A stretch of 64,000 nt of DNA from positions 1 through 64,000 of the forward strand of contig JABXHO010000027.1 of the NCBI GenBank assembly GCA_013373595.1. Direction: 5' to 3'. The notes beneath the pieces were generated by a model. It saw nothing but the letters and a program-made list of their open reading frames with translations. It did no database searches and was not told the origin of the DNA. Shown here piece after piece: positions 1-8,754 of the stretch. Positions within the stretch are counted from its first letter, which is position 1; every line of letters begins with the position of its first letter. A program made the translations under genes and the position numbers. This stretch comes from Flavobacteriales bacterium. GTDB taxonomy: Bacteria > Bacteroidota > Bacteroidia > Flavobacteriales_D > Crocinitomicaceae.

Positions 1-1
1 A

Positions 2-529
2 CCGCGCGTTGGTAAAATGGCGGAACATTACGGCTTCCCATACGAAGTGGTAAAAATCGGATTCAAATACATCGCTGATATCATGGTAGAAGAAGATGTA
101 TTGGTAGGAGGTGAAGAGTCTGGAGGAATCGCAACCAAAGGACACATTCCTGAGCGCGACGGAATCTGGATGGGATTAATCATCTGGGAATTCATGGCGA
201 AGTCTGGTAAATCTTTGGACGACCTAATTGACGAAGTCTACGAAATTGTAGGAGGATTCAAATTTGAACGTAGCGATTTACACATTACTGAAGATCTTAA
301 AATGAAGATCGTAGAAAACTGTAAAAAAGGTGTCTACAAAGAATTCGGTGAGTACAAAGTGGATAGCGTTGGAACAATTGATGGGTTTAAGTATTTCTTA
401 GATGCTGATCGTTGGGTCATGATTCGTCCTTCGGGAACTGAGCCTGTATTGAGAACATACGCCGAAGCTCCAACTTTGGAAGAAGTGCGTCACATTTTGA
501 AAGTGACGGAAGAAACGATTTGTAAGTAA
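2..529 (+). CDS. Phosphoglucomutase/phosphomannomutase family protein (C-terminal part)
   Basis: C-terminal third of an alpha-D-phosphohexomutase, which moves a phosphate between C1 and C6 of a hexose phosphate. The reading frame is open at the left edge, so the N-terminal catalytic-serine domain lies outside the window. Two family motifs are visible: GGEESGG, the sugar-binding loop of domain 3, and RPSGTEPVLRTYAEA, the phosphate-binding loop of domain 4 close to the end. A second, complete family member (GlmM-like) lies at 33895-35280; this one has the GGEESGG form of the loop and is more likely the general phosphoglucomutase or phosphomannomutase. Substrate cannot be decided from this fragment. 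Confidence 0.9.
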   Translation, partial: PRVGKMAEHYGFPYEVVKIGFKYIADIMVEEDVLVGGEESGGIATKGHIPERDGIWMGLIIWEFMAKSGKSLDDLIDEVYEIVGGFKFERSDLHITEDLKMKIVENCKKGVYKEFGEYKVDSVGTIDGFKYFLDADRWVMIRPSGTEPVLRTYAEAPTLEEVRHILKVTEETICK

Positions 530-535
530 TCAACA

Positions 536-561
536 GTGGACTGAGCGGAGGCGAAGTCCAC
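536..561. repeat. Palindromic intergenic repeat (REP-like hairpin)
   Basis: A 7-bp perfect stem (GTGGACT at 536-542 and AGTCCAC at 555-561) encloses a 12-nt loop that contains TGAGCGGAGGCGA. No T-run follows, so it does not look like an intrinsic terminator. From memory, similar GACTGAGCG...CGAAGTC hairpins are common between genes in Bacteroidota. The family assignment is an inference. Confidence 0.45.
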
Positions 562-634
562 ATGGAAGAAAATAAAATATACCCAGGCGGACGTTGTGGA
601 GTCAAAGTGTGCCAAAATCAAGTCAATTCAACAA

Positions 635-1699
635 ATGTCCTCATCCATCGGTACCATATTCAAATTGAGCACCTTCGGTGAGTCGCATGGAGTGGCTATT
701 GGTGGAGTGATTGACGGTGTGCCTTCAAACGTTCAATTGGATCTTGAAGCTATACAGCACGAATTGGATCGGCGCCGTCCTGGACAATCTTCGATCGTTA
801 CGCAACGAAAAGAATCGGACCAAGTTCAGTTCTTATCAGGAATTTTTGAAGGGAAAACGACCGGGACTCCCATCGGATTTATCATTCCAAATAAAGATCA
901 AAAATCGAAGGATTACGATCATATCAAAGATGTTTACCGTCCGTCTCATGCTGATTTCACGTACGATAAAAAATACGGAAACCGCGATTACCGTGGAGGA
1001 GGACGCTCTTCGGCAAGAGAAACAGCCTGTCGAGTTGTAGCTGGAGCCATTGCGAAGCAAATTTTAGCGACTCACGGAATTGACATCTTTGCCTATGTTG
1101 ATCAAGTTGGCGCTATTTCCATGCAAGGCGAAGTACGACGTGAGGAAATTGATCAGAACGTGGTGCGTGCAGCCAACTTAGACGACGCAAAACGAATGGA
1201 AGAACTCATTCAATTGGTCCGTAAAAAAGGGGACACGGTTGGCGGAAGTGTTTCATGCAAAATTCTGAATGCCCCATTTGGACTGGGAGAACCTGTTTTC
1301 GATAAATTACACGCAGTACTCGGAAAGGCAATGCTTTCAATTAATGCCGTAAAAGGATTTGAGTACGGAAGTGGATTCGCTTCCATCGAAATGAATGGAT
1401 CGGAACACAACGACGCGTTCAATGCGGATGGTTCAACAAAAAGTAATTTTTCTGGAGGAATTCAAGGAGGAATCAGCAATGGTATGCCAATTGAAATGCG
1501 CATTGCGTTTAAGCCAGTAGCGACAATTGTGCAAGAACAAGATTCAATTAATTCAGAGGGAGAGAAAGTGAAAGTAATGGGGAAAGGACGTCATGATCCG
1601 TGCGTTGTTCCGCGTGCTGTTCCTATTGTAGAGGCAATGGCAGCAATCACCATTCTTGATTTTTTGTTGCGCGCAAATGCGGTCAAACTAACGAAGTGA
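635..1699 (+). CDS. aroC: Chorismate synthase
   Basis: Last enzyme of the shikimate pathway. It converts 5-enolpyruvylshikimate-3-phosphate to chorismate using reduced FMN, in the cytosol. The protein opens with [14 protein letters not shown], the first family signature, and contains [16 protein letters not shown], the conserved arginine-rich FMN/substrate region, and [13 protein letters not shown] near the C-terminus. The frame is open 39 bases further upstream, but I chose the ATG at 635 because homologs begin just before the GT.F...TFGESHG segment. Length is about 354 residues, normal for the family. It stands alone between the phosphohexomutase and a convergent lipoprotein gene. Confidence 0.96.
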   Translation: MSSSIGTIFKLSTFGESHGVAIGGVIDGVPSNVQLDLEAIQHELDRRRPGQSSIVTQRKESDQVQFLSGIFEGKTTGTPIGFIIPNKDQKSKDYDHIKDVYRPSHADFTYDKKYGNRDYRGGGRSSARETACRVVAGAIAKQILATHGIDIFAYVDQVGAISMQGEVRREEIDQNVVRAANLDDAKRMEELIQLVRKKGDTVGGSVSCKILNAPFGLGEPVFDKLHAVLGKAMLSINAVKGFEYGSGFASIEMNGSEHNDAFNADGSTKSNFSGGIQGGISNGMPIEMRIAFKPVATIVQEQDSINSEGEKVKVMGKGRHDPCVVPRAVPIVEAMAAITILDFLLRANAVKLTK

Positions 1700-1705
1700 G
1701 TAGAG

Positions 1706-2167
1706 TTATTTAGCAGTTCCTACGCGGTTAACTTTTACTCTAACGGATGTTGCGTCAACGTGCTTTTCTGATTTGTAATAGAATCCTGCCAAATCTCCAG
1801 GAGCCAATTGGTCTTGAACTGTATAGTTTTCTGTTCCTAAAAGTTCATTCGAATCATTATAGAAAGAGGCAATTAACTCCGTGCTTTCAAAATACGATTC
1901 ACTCGAGAAGTTTTTAATGGAACCTTCAATAATCCAATATCCTTTTGAATTTTGACGTGCAGTATACTCAGCATCAACGTATTTTTCGGCATATTCGTTT
2001 TCGAACTCTTTCGTGGTTAATTTCTCCGTTTGAAACTGATCCCATGAGGCAATTTGAACGACTTCATCCTCATAAACGCGTTGTTCATCCGGGTCGAAAT
2101 TGGTACTTCGCAGCTCGCAACTTGTTGTGAGTGTGATTAGGGAAACAATGAAAAATACGTACTTCAT
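1706..2167 (-). CDS. Putative lipoprotein with FxLYD-like domain
   Basis: A protein of about 153 residues. From the ATG at 2167 it starts with a short hydrophobic segment ending in TTSC, a plausible but not ideal lipobox. The frame continues upstream to 2254, but only the 2167 start places the signal sequence at the N-terminus. The C-terminal half (GYWIIEGSIKNFS..., then a small-residue/aromatic alternation and QLAPGDLAGF) resembles the FxLYD beta-sandwich, in which a conserved G.v.N.s pattern is followed by an L.PG..a.F turn. That suggests a cell-envelope protein of unknown role. It converges on aroC with a 6-bp gap. Confidence 0.7.
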   Translation of the reverse strand: MKYVFFIVSLITLTTSCELRSTNFDPDEQRVYEDEVVQIASWDQFQTEKLTTKEFENEYAEKYVDAEYTARQNSKGYWIIEGSIKNFSSESYFESTELIASFYNDSNELLGTENYTVQDQLAPGDLAGFYYKSEKHVDATSVRVKVNRVGTAK

Positions 2168-2637
2168 GACGCTGTGTTTAGTAGTTACACCACTAAGATA
2201 CAACCAGAAATAGTCAATTCCACGGTCAATCGGTAAAACGGGTGTTTTCCGCAATTCGAGTTTGAAAACTTGAGTTATTCGTATTTAAGTTTTTGATTTT
2301 AAAGTTGTTAATGGTGAAATTTCACGGCTTATTTTCTCCGTTTTGCGTAATTTCCGCATGTTTTTAACTGAAAAACGGGTAGAAATACTGGGGTGAAAAA
2401 TGGCTAATTTCACTCACTATATGTACTAAACAATTGAAATTTTCATCTGGGTAATCATTTAGAAGTAAAAGAAAGGCATCCATACTCAACTGTTATTTTC
2501 GGAAATCGTAATGATTTCTTAACGAGAGAAGGTCTAGTTGTTTTTTAACTTTGCAACGACTTCTTGAGTATGATATCCTATATGACTGCGAAAAGTAGAA
2601 ATAAACCATACGGAGAGGCAAATGTAAATACCGATAA
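2168..2637. other. 470-bp intergenic region between divergent genes
   Basis: AT-rich, with no convincing ORF or structured RNA. It holds a candidate -7 box for the right-hand gene (2546-2553) and two GTGAAA/TTTCAC inverted pairs: a perfect 12-bp palindrome at 2314-2325 and a wider pair at 2393-2398 with 2408-2413. Their meaning is unknown. Confidence 0.5.
2546..2553 (+). promoter_or_regulatory. Candidate Bacteroidota -7 box (TAACTTTG)
   Basis: Matches the TAnnTTTG consensus exactly. It is 84 bp before the ATG of the T9SS type B protein. I see no clear TTG -33 box at the expected spacing, so this is only moderate evidence. Confidence 0.4.
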
Positions 2638-5259
2638 ATGCAGCTTTTACTCAGATTAGGGACATTTCTAACTGTTCTTTTTCTCGTTCCGATGTTTGTA
2701 ACGTCTCAGGTTCTTTTCTTGGAAACATTTGATGAAGCCAATGGGGCAACAACTGGTACTGCAAGTGGATTAGATTGGTCGGTAGACTGTCCAACGTGCC
2801 TTTCTGGTGATTACTGGGAAGTTCAAAACGGAGTGTTGGAAGGGAATGATACGAATGGCGAAGCCGAGTGGTTGAATGATGACTTAATTGATGTAAGTAC
2901 TTGCGGTTTTGTTGAGGTTAGCTTCGATATCCAAAGCGTTGGAAATATGGAAGCGTGTGGAACAGGATGCAATTCTGCGGATTGGGTAAGGTTTCAATAT
3001 AACGTCGATGGTGCAGGGTGGATGGATCCACCGAATTCCTACTTTTGTTCAGGACCATGTTCGGGCATCAATGTTGTTGTAGACGGCGATTATACAGGTA
3101 CATACAATACGGGCTGTCTTCCTGTCAATGGGAATAATCTTCAAATAAAAATTTCAGTTCAATGTTGGGCAGGTTCCGAATCTTGGCAGATTGATAATGT
3201 ATCGGTGTCATGTGGAGGAGCGAATGCAGGAGGCGATGGTTCACTTTCACTATGTGAAGCTGGAAATTCAGTCAACTTATTGAATGAACTAACTGGAAAT
3301 CCTGACAGTGGAGGAGCATGGACGGGTCCTTCAAACTTGTTCGGGGGAGATCTTGGGACATTCGATCCTTCGAGCATGGTGGCAGGTCAATATACCTATA
3401 CCGTAGGAGCAGGATCATGTACAAATTCGGCAAATGTCGACGTCATAATACTACCAACACCTTCGGTTACGGTTGGTGTGGATACAGTCATTTGTGAAGG
3501 AAGTAGCCTTACATTAAATGCAAGTGGAGCAACGAGTTATTCGTGGAGTAATGGATTAGGGAATGGGGGAACTGTGGTGGTTTCACCCAATACAACAACA
3601 ACATATTCAGTAGAGGGGACAGATGCCAATGGTTGTGCGTCCAGCGACGACATACTTGTGACAGTTAATCAGCTTCCCACTCCTGTAATTACGGGAGCTA
3701 CGACCTATTGTTCCGGTTCCTTTGCGGTGCTATCCGTTGCTTCTCCGTATTCAAGTTATTCATGGTCGAACGGAGTGACAACTGCCACTGCGAATGTGAA
3801 TGCGGCAAATAATCCTATTTCGGTTACTGTTACCGATGCAGCAGGGTGTAGTGGAACATCTTCTGATATTTCGGTTGTGGAAACTCCACTAATTAATCAT
3901 GATTCGATTGTAGAGATTTGTCAAGGACAATCTGTGATCATTCATGGAACAGTCGAGACAACGGCTGGTGTATATTCGCAAACATTTCCATCTGCATCTG
4001 GATGTGATAGTACCTCTAATGTTACGTTGTTGGTGAAAGCTACCCCGTCGATCAACGCAGGGACAGATCAAACAGTTTGTAATGACGGAACACAGGTTAC
4101 ACTAAATGGGAGTGGAGCGACGAATTTTTCTTGGAACAATGGAGTGCAGGATGGAGTCCCTTTTACACCAACTTTGGGTGTGACAACCTATGAGGTAAGC
4201 ACAACAGGACAAAACGGTTGTGTTGGAACTGATCAAGTAAATGTGACGGTGAATCCTTTACCGATTGTTGATGCTGGAGCTGATCAAACGCTGTGTTTAG
4301 GCGATTTTATAACGTTGAATGGAACGGGAGCCACTTCTTATGTTTGGGATAATGGAGTGACAAATGGCGTGAGTTTTAGCCCAGTGCTTTCGAACACATA
4401 CACGGTTGTTGGAACGGATGTTAACGGCTGCGTCGGAACAGATAGTATATTCATTCTGGTAGAAGAAGCACCATCCATCGTTTTCGAGGGAGACATTTTG
4501 AGCGGATGCGCACCATTGGAGGTGAATTTTACAAATAATTCATTAGGTAATTTCGCGAATGCGACGTGGATGTTCGGAAATGGCGAAGTGGTGAGCACAT
4601 TAGGAAATACATCGTCTTCATTCACTAATTCGGGAACTTATGACGTAACGCTTAGCTTAACGACTTCAGGAGGCTGTGTGGTAACAAAAACGTACGCGGA
4701 TTATATTGTAGTTGATAATACACCTTCGGCTTCATTTTTAACTTCCAGCACCTCATTAAATAGTTTTAATTCTACGGTGAACTTTAACAATACTTCAATT
4801 GGTGGAGTAAACTATTCTTGGGATTTCGGGGATGGTACGCAATCAAATGTTGAAGATCCAGTGCACACGTATGAAGTGGGGATTTCATCCAATTATACAG
4901 TTGAATTGATCGCAGAATCGGAGGTAGGATGTACGGATACCGCTACAATGGAATTGACGACTGGCGGTGAGTTAATCTACTACATTCCCAATGCGTTTAC
5001 ACCAGATGGTGATGAGTTCAATCAGACCTTTCAACCTGTGTTTACAGAAGGGTTCGATCCATTCGATTATACACTTTTGATATTCAATCGGTGGGGAGAA
5101 GTTGTGTTCGAATCGCATGATGTAACTATCGGTTGGGATGGAACCTATCCAAATTCAACGGGATTAAATGCTGGAGTGTATACTTGGAAAGTAGAATTCA
5201 AAACAATGGCCTCAGATGAGCGCATTGTAGACACTGGTCACGTAAATGTACTTCGTTGA
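2638..5259 (+). CDS. T9SS type B sorting domain-containing adhesin-like protein
   Basis: A secreted 873-residue protein. An N-terminal signal peptide (about residues 1-23) is followed by a jelly-roll-like region (about 25-195) with many cysteines. Then come four to five Ig-like repeats of roughly 70-80 residues, each with a Cys after about ten residues, a G.T.Y.W.NG core and a final NGC. A PKD domain follows (SWDFGDGTQSN, about residue 730). The last 85 residues are the gliding-motility-associated C-terminal domain (IPNAFTPDGDEFN ... FNRWGEVVFES ... GWDGTY), which directs export by the type IX system. The repeats suggest a surface adhesin or SprB-like filament subunit. No enzyme domain is visible. 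Confidence 0.88.
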   Translation: MQLLLRLGTFLTVLFLVPMFVTSQVLFLETFDEANGATTGTASGLDWSVDCPTCLSGDYWEVQNGVLEGNDTNGEAEWLNDDLIDVSTCGFVEVSFDIQSVGNMEACGTGCNSADWVRFQYNVDGAGWMDPPNSYFCSGPCSGINVVVDGDYTGTYNTGCLPVNGNNLQIKISVQCWAGSESWQIDNVSVSCGGANAGGDGSLSLCEAGNSVNLLNELTGNPDSGGAWTGPSNLFGGDLGTFDPSSMVAGQYTYTVGAGSCTNSANVDVIILPTPSVTVGVDTVICEGSSLTLNASGATSYSWSNGLGNGGTVVVSPNTTTTYSVEGTDANGCASSDDILVTVNQLPTPVITGATTYCSGSFAVLSVASPYSSYSWSNGVTTATANVNAANNPISVTVTDAAGCSGTSSDISVVETPLINHDSIVEICQGQSVIIHGTVETTAGVYSQTFPSASGCDSTSNVTLLVKATPSINAGTDQTVCNDGTQVTLNGSGATNFSWNNGVQDGVPFTPTLGVTTYEVSTTGQNGCVGTDQVNVTVNPLPIVDAGADQTLCLGDFITLNGTGATSYVWDNGVTNGVSFSPVLSNTYTVVGTDVNGCVGTDSIFILVEEAPSIVFEGDILSGCAPLEVNFTNNSLGNFANATWMFGNGEVVSTLGNTSSSFTNSGTYDVTLSLTTSGGCVVTKTYADYIVVDNTPSASFLTSSTSLNSFNSTVNFNNTSIGGVNYSWDFGDGTQSNVEDPVHTYEVGISSNYTVELIAESEVGCTDTATMELTTGGELIYYIPNAFTPDGDEFNQTFQPVFTEGFDPFDYTLLIFNRWGEVVFESHDVTIGWDGTYPNSTGLNAGVYTWKVEFKTMASDERIVDTGHVNVLR

Positions 5260-5402
5260 GAGGAAGAATGGATGCATAAATACTCCGGTTTTTTTCAGAA
5301 TTCAACAAAACCATAGGATTGCCCATCGAGAAAGTTCAATTGAACAGATCAAAACATTCAAAAATCATTCGAATATTCGGTACAAAGGCACCGTACAATT
5401 TT

Positions 5403-5410
5403 TATCTTTG
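5403..5410 (+). promoter_or_regulatory. Candidate -7 box (TATCTTTG)
   Basis: An exact TAnnTTTG match lying 17 bp before the ATG of the DUF4293 gene. The -33 region is poorly conserved. Confidence 0.5.
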
Positions 5411-5427
5411 ATCAAAATTTTAAAATT

Positions 5428-5907
5428 ATGTGGCAACGCGTCCAGACTGTATATTTAGGAATTGCAATTATTCTCCTCGGAATTGTTTCGGCTGGAGTAA
5501 CTCTATTTAGTTTTGTAGGAAAAGCAAATCGTTACGTAGTAAATTCATTCGGAATTACAACGGAAAATGCACAAACAGGTGAAGCGATAGAACAGCAGAT
5601 GATGCCAATGATGGTTGGGACTATTGCACTCGCACTCTTATGCTTTTTGGCAATAATGTCGTACAAAAACATCGAACGTCAATTCAAACTTGGTCGTACC
5701 ATCTTCTTTCTTTACTTCGTAAGTGTTGTGGGAGTTATCCTACTGAGCTTTTTCGGAGACGCATTGATTGATGATCCCGCAGGAGTGCGAAGAGAATTAG
5801 GACTTGGATTTTACCTCTTCGTAGCTGGTTTACCGTTCACATTTTTGGCCAATGTCGGAATCAAAAGAGACAAGCGAACACTGGATTCTCTTAACCGACT
5901 TCGCTAG
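5428..5907 (+). CDS. DUF4293 family membrane protein
   Basis: A 159-residue inner-membrane protein with four predicted helices (about residues 8-30, 55-73, 85-107 and 125-145). The opening MWQRVQTVYL and the overall pattern are typical of the DUF4293 family, which as far as I recall is restricted to Bacteroidota and has no assigned function. It sits 3 bp ahead of the ABC-F gene on the same strand, so the two are probably co-transcribed from the promoter at about 5403. Confidence 0.85.
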   Translation: MWQRVQTVYLGIAIILLGIVSAGVTLFSFVGKANRYVVNSFGITTENAQTGEAIEQQMMPMMVGTIALALLCFLAIMSYKNIERQFKLGRTIFFLYFVSVVGVILLSFFGDALIDDPAGVRRELGLGFYLFVAGLPFTFLANVGIKRDKRTLDSLNRLR

Positions 5908-5910
5908 ACT

Positions 5911-7785
5911 ATGAATTATTTATCTGTTGAAGAACTAACGAAAACCTTTGGAGATCGAACGATTTTCGAAGACATCACTTTTGGAATTGACCAAGGTCAA
6001 AAAACGGCCATTGTCGCCAAAAACGGAAGTGGAAAAACAACCTTGCTTCGCTGTCTGTTGGGACAAGAACACATTGATTCCGGACGCGTTGTTTTCCGAA
6101 ACGATATTCGGATTGCTTTCATGGAGCAAGCAGAAAATCTCAATGGTGATCGTACCATTTTAGAGGAAGTGTTTTCACATGATTTGCCTGAACTTCGGGC
6201 AGTGCGAGATTACAACCAGGCAATGTCGGCTAATGATGAAGAGTTGATTTCGAAAACCTTCGAGGCGGTGACAGAAATGAACGCCTGGGACATGGAAACA
6301 AAGGTCCGTCAGATTTTAGACGTGCTCAAGTTGAGCGATACTTCGCAGAAAATTCGACAACTTTCAGGAGGACAGAAAAAACGCGTAGCATTAGCAAAAG
6401 TGCTTGTAGCTGAGCCTGATTTCCTCATTTTGGATGAGCCAACAAACCATTTGGATCTCGACATGATCGAGTGGTTGGAAGAATATCTAAAAAAGAGTTC
6501 TGCCACTATTTTAATGGTAACGCACGATCGTTATTTCCTTGAAGTGGTGTGTGATACCATTTTCGAGATTGATAATCAAACGATTTATAAGTACAAAGGG
6601 AACTTCTCTTACTACCTTGAAAAGAAGGCACAGCGAGAAGAAGAACATGCGGTAACGGTTGGGAAGGCACGAAATCAATTCAAGAAAGAATTGGAATGGA
6701 TGCGCCGTCAACCAAAAGCCAGAGGAACAAAGCAAAAAGCACGGATCGAAGCGTTTCATGACACGAAAAAGGTGGCAAAACAGCGTTTGGACTCGGAAGA
6801 AATGGAAATTCCAATCAAAATGGAACGCCTAGGAACGAAAATTCTAGAGCTTCACAAGATTGGAAAGTCCTTCGGTGATAAAGTCATCCTTGACAATTTC
6901 TCCTACATTTTCAAGCGAAAAGAACGACTTGGAATCGTTGGAAACAACGGAACAGGAAAATCGACCTTCTTGAATATGATTCTGGATGTCGTTCCCGTAG
7001 ATCGCGGAAAAATTGTCAAAGGGGAAACCGTTGTTTTCGGTTACTACGATCAGCAAATGCTCAAGGTAGATGACGATGTAAAAGTGATTGACGTCATCCG
7101 GGAAATAGCAGAATTTATTCCGTTGGAAAAAGGACGTCAGCTTTCTGCAGCCCAATTGTTGGAGAAGTTTCTATTTCCGCGCGACATGCATTACAACTTC
7201 GTTCGTAAGTTGAGTGGAGGAGAGAAACGTCGATTGAAATTGCTGACCGTTCTGATGAAAAATCCGAACTTCTTAATTCTCGATGAGCCTACGAACGATT
7301 TGGATATTTTCGCTTTGGCCGTACTGGAGGATTATTTGCAAAGTTTCCAAGGATGTTTAATCGTTGTTTCGCACGACCGTTACTTTATGGACAAAATGGT
7401 CGATCATTTATTCGTGTTCCGCGGAGAAGGTCAAGTCAAAGACTTGATCGGTAACTACACGACCTACCGTAAAATGAAGTCGCAGGAAGAGCGAGAAAAC
7501 AAAAAAGAAGCCAGTGCTCAGCGTGAGGAGGTGGAAAGCGAAAAGGTGGAAGAAGTGAAGCCAAAAGAGAAGAAAAAGCTTTCGTACAAAGAACAACAAG
7601 AGTTTGACTCACTCGAAGGTATTCTCGAAAAACTCGAAGAAGAAAAAGAGAAATTAACGGCGGTTCTTTCCGATCCAAATGCTGACAATGATCAACTGAT
7701 GAAAGCGGGAGAGCGCCTGTCCTTGGTTGTCGGCGAAATCGATGAGAAAACGAACCGCTGGTTGGAATTGTCGGAGTATGCTTAG
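5911..7785 (+). CDS. ABC-F family ATP-binding protein (Uup-like)
   Basis: Soluble protein with two ABC ATPase domains and no membrane part. ABC-F proteins act on the ribosome, either in translation quality control or in antibiotic protection. First nucleotide-binding domain: Walker A AKNGSGKT (residues 36-43, with Ala in place of the usual first Gly), signature LSGGQKKRVALAK, Walker B LILDEPTNHLD. Second domain: GNNGTGKS, LSGGEKRRLKLL, LILDEPTNDLD. The linker between them is basic (MRRQPKARGTKQKAR), as expected for the P-site tRNA interaction motif. The last ~100 residues are charged and likely coiled coil, as in Uup. No resistance phenotype can be read from the sequence. Confidence 0.92.
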   Translation: MNYLSVEELTKTFGDRTIFEDITFGIDQGQKTAIVAKNGSGKTTLLRCLLGQEHIDSGRVVFRNDIRIAFMEQAENLNGDRTILEEVFSHDLPELRAVRDYNQAMSANDEELISKTFEAVTEMNAWDMETKVRQILDVLKLSDTSQKIRQLSGGQKKRVALAKVLVAEPDFLILDEPTNHLDLDMIEWLEEYLKKSSATILMVTHDRYFLEVVCDTIFEIDNQTIYKYKGNFSYYLEKKAQREEEHAVTVGKARNQFKKELEWMRRQPKARGTKQKARIEAFHDTKKVAKQRLDSEEMEIPIKMERLGTKILELHKIGKSFGDKVILDNFSYIFKRKERLGIVGNNGTGKSTFLNMILDVVPVDRGKIVKGETVVFGYYDQQMLKVDDDVKVIDVIREIAEFIPLEKGRQLSAAQLLEKFLFPRDMHYNFVRKLSGGEKRRLKLLTVLMKNPNFLILDEPTNDLDIFALAVLEDYLQSFQGCLIVVSHDRYFMDKMVDHLFVFRGEGQVKDLIGNYTTYRKMKSQEERENKKEASAQREEVESEKVEEVKPKEKKKLSYKEQQEFDSLEGILEKLEEEKEKLTAVLSDPNADNDQLMKAGERLSLVVGEIDEKTNRWLELSEYA

Positions 7786-7805
7786 GCTGCTTTTTGATTG
7801 AAAAA

Positions 7806-8558
7806 CTACAGTTTACAAACGGCTCCAAACTCAATGCCTACGTTGTAATAGTTTCCGCGAATTTCTTTTGCGGCATAAATAGAATTTGTTGTGATCTGAA
7901 ATCTCGGAGCAACACGTAGACGTACATTATTAGAGACGTGGATATCGACACCTGTAGAAATCTGACCAATTAAATGAAACGTTGAAAACTGTTCTTTTCC
8001 GTCGTACTCTTGCCATTTGTGCTTCGTTCCTGAATCGTACACATATCGTTTAGAGCGAACATACTGCAAAACCATACCAAGCGATGCTCCAGCAGCGATA
8101 AACGGTCTCACTCGCTTGTTCCAAAAATACGTTCGGAAGTTAACGGGAATGGAAACTACGTGCAATCGATTGTAGTTTTGCTTAAATCCAATCACTTTGT
8201 CATACCCAGGTTCCCATTCGAAGGCAATAATGTCATCTGGTTGTTCTGCATAACCGAAAGAACTGTACCCAATCCCAGCTTCAATTGAAAAACGATCAGA
8301 CAGTACATATCCAACGAAAATATTTCCGCTTTGGCTATATTGTTTTAATTCATTGGCGTTGCGTTGCTTGATGGTCTCCGCTGTACTCGCATTTGCATCA
8401 CTACCCTCGCTCAGAAAACGATAGGAAATTTCGGGAGTGTAGTTCCAGCCCAAATAAAATTTGGAGTCTTTTTGTAGAGGGGCAGCACGTCCTGTAGTTT
8501 GTGCATTGACGATTAATGAAGAAAATAGAAAAATTAAGGCTGTGAAGGTTTTCATCAA
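7806..8558 (-). CDS. Outer-membrane beta-barrel protein (paralog A)
   Basis: A 250-residue protein with a signal peptide (residues 1-20, ending NAQ), then alternating aromatic/polar strands and a terminal segment ending VGIEFGAVCKL, as expected for a small porin-like barrel of the OMP_b-brl type. It is clearly homologous to the next gene (8749-9495): both share LGW.Y.PE..YRFLSEG, followed by ADAST-type and RNxNEL stretches. The duplication is tandem, same strand, separated by about 190 bp that contain a small opposing ORF. Function is unknown; it may be structural or a small-molecule channel. Confidence 0.8.
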   Translation of the reverse strand: MMKTFTALIFLFSSLIVNAQTTGRAAPLQKDSKFYLGWNYTPEISYRFLSEGSDANASTAETIKQRNANELKQYSQSGNIFVGYVLSDRFSIEAGIGYSSFGYAEQPDDIIAFEWEPGYDKVIGFKQNYNRLHVVSIPVNFRTYFWNKRVRPFIAAGASLGMVLQYVRSKRYVYDSGTKHKWQEYDGKEQFSTFHLIGQISTGVDIHVSNNVRLRVAPRFQITTNSIYAAKEIRGNYYNVGIEFGAVCKL

Positions 8559-8661
8559 TAAGTCGGCTTAATTGTGGTTTAAATAATTAAAAAAGTGTTA
8601 AAATACGAACTTAACTTAAACTTTTCTCGTTTTCGTGAGTCTAACTAGAAATCCTTTGCAC

Positions 8662-8754
8662 ATGAAACGAATCTTATTATCCACCGGTTTTTTCTTCTTT
8701 TTGATTACGACATTTTCGTTTTTAGCGCTTTTGGCGTCGAGAGGTGATCTATAA
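8662..8754 (+). CDS. Possible 30-residue single-helix membrane peptide
   Basis: A short ORF starting MKRILLSTGF with a very hydrophobic, Phe/Leu-rich middle and a polar tail ending SRGDL. It could be one transmembrane helix or a small signal-like peptide. It is on the plus strand between the two barrel genes, and its stop overlaps the stop of the 8749-9495 gene by 6 bp. The tail-to-tail fit and the clear helix support it. There is no good ribosome-binding site or -7 box, so it could be chance. Confidence 0.35.
   Translation: MKRILLSTGFFFFLITTFSFLALLASRGDL

Noticed and set aside
836-1060. ORF on the minus strand inside aroC
   Set aside because: Lies wholly inside a well-supported gene and has no recognisable protein pattern.
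5246-5458. 70-codon ORF between the T9SS gene and DUF4293
   Set aside because: It overlaps the 3' end of the first gene and the start of the second, has no domain pattern, and spans a likely promoter.
7436-7834. 132-codon minus-strand ORF overlapping the ABC-F gene end
   Set aside because: It is antisense to the coiled-coil coding part of a strong gene; composition is that of a shadow frame.
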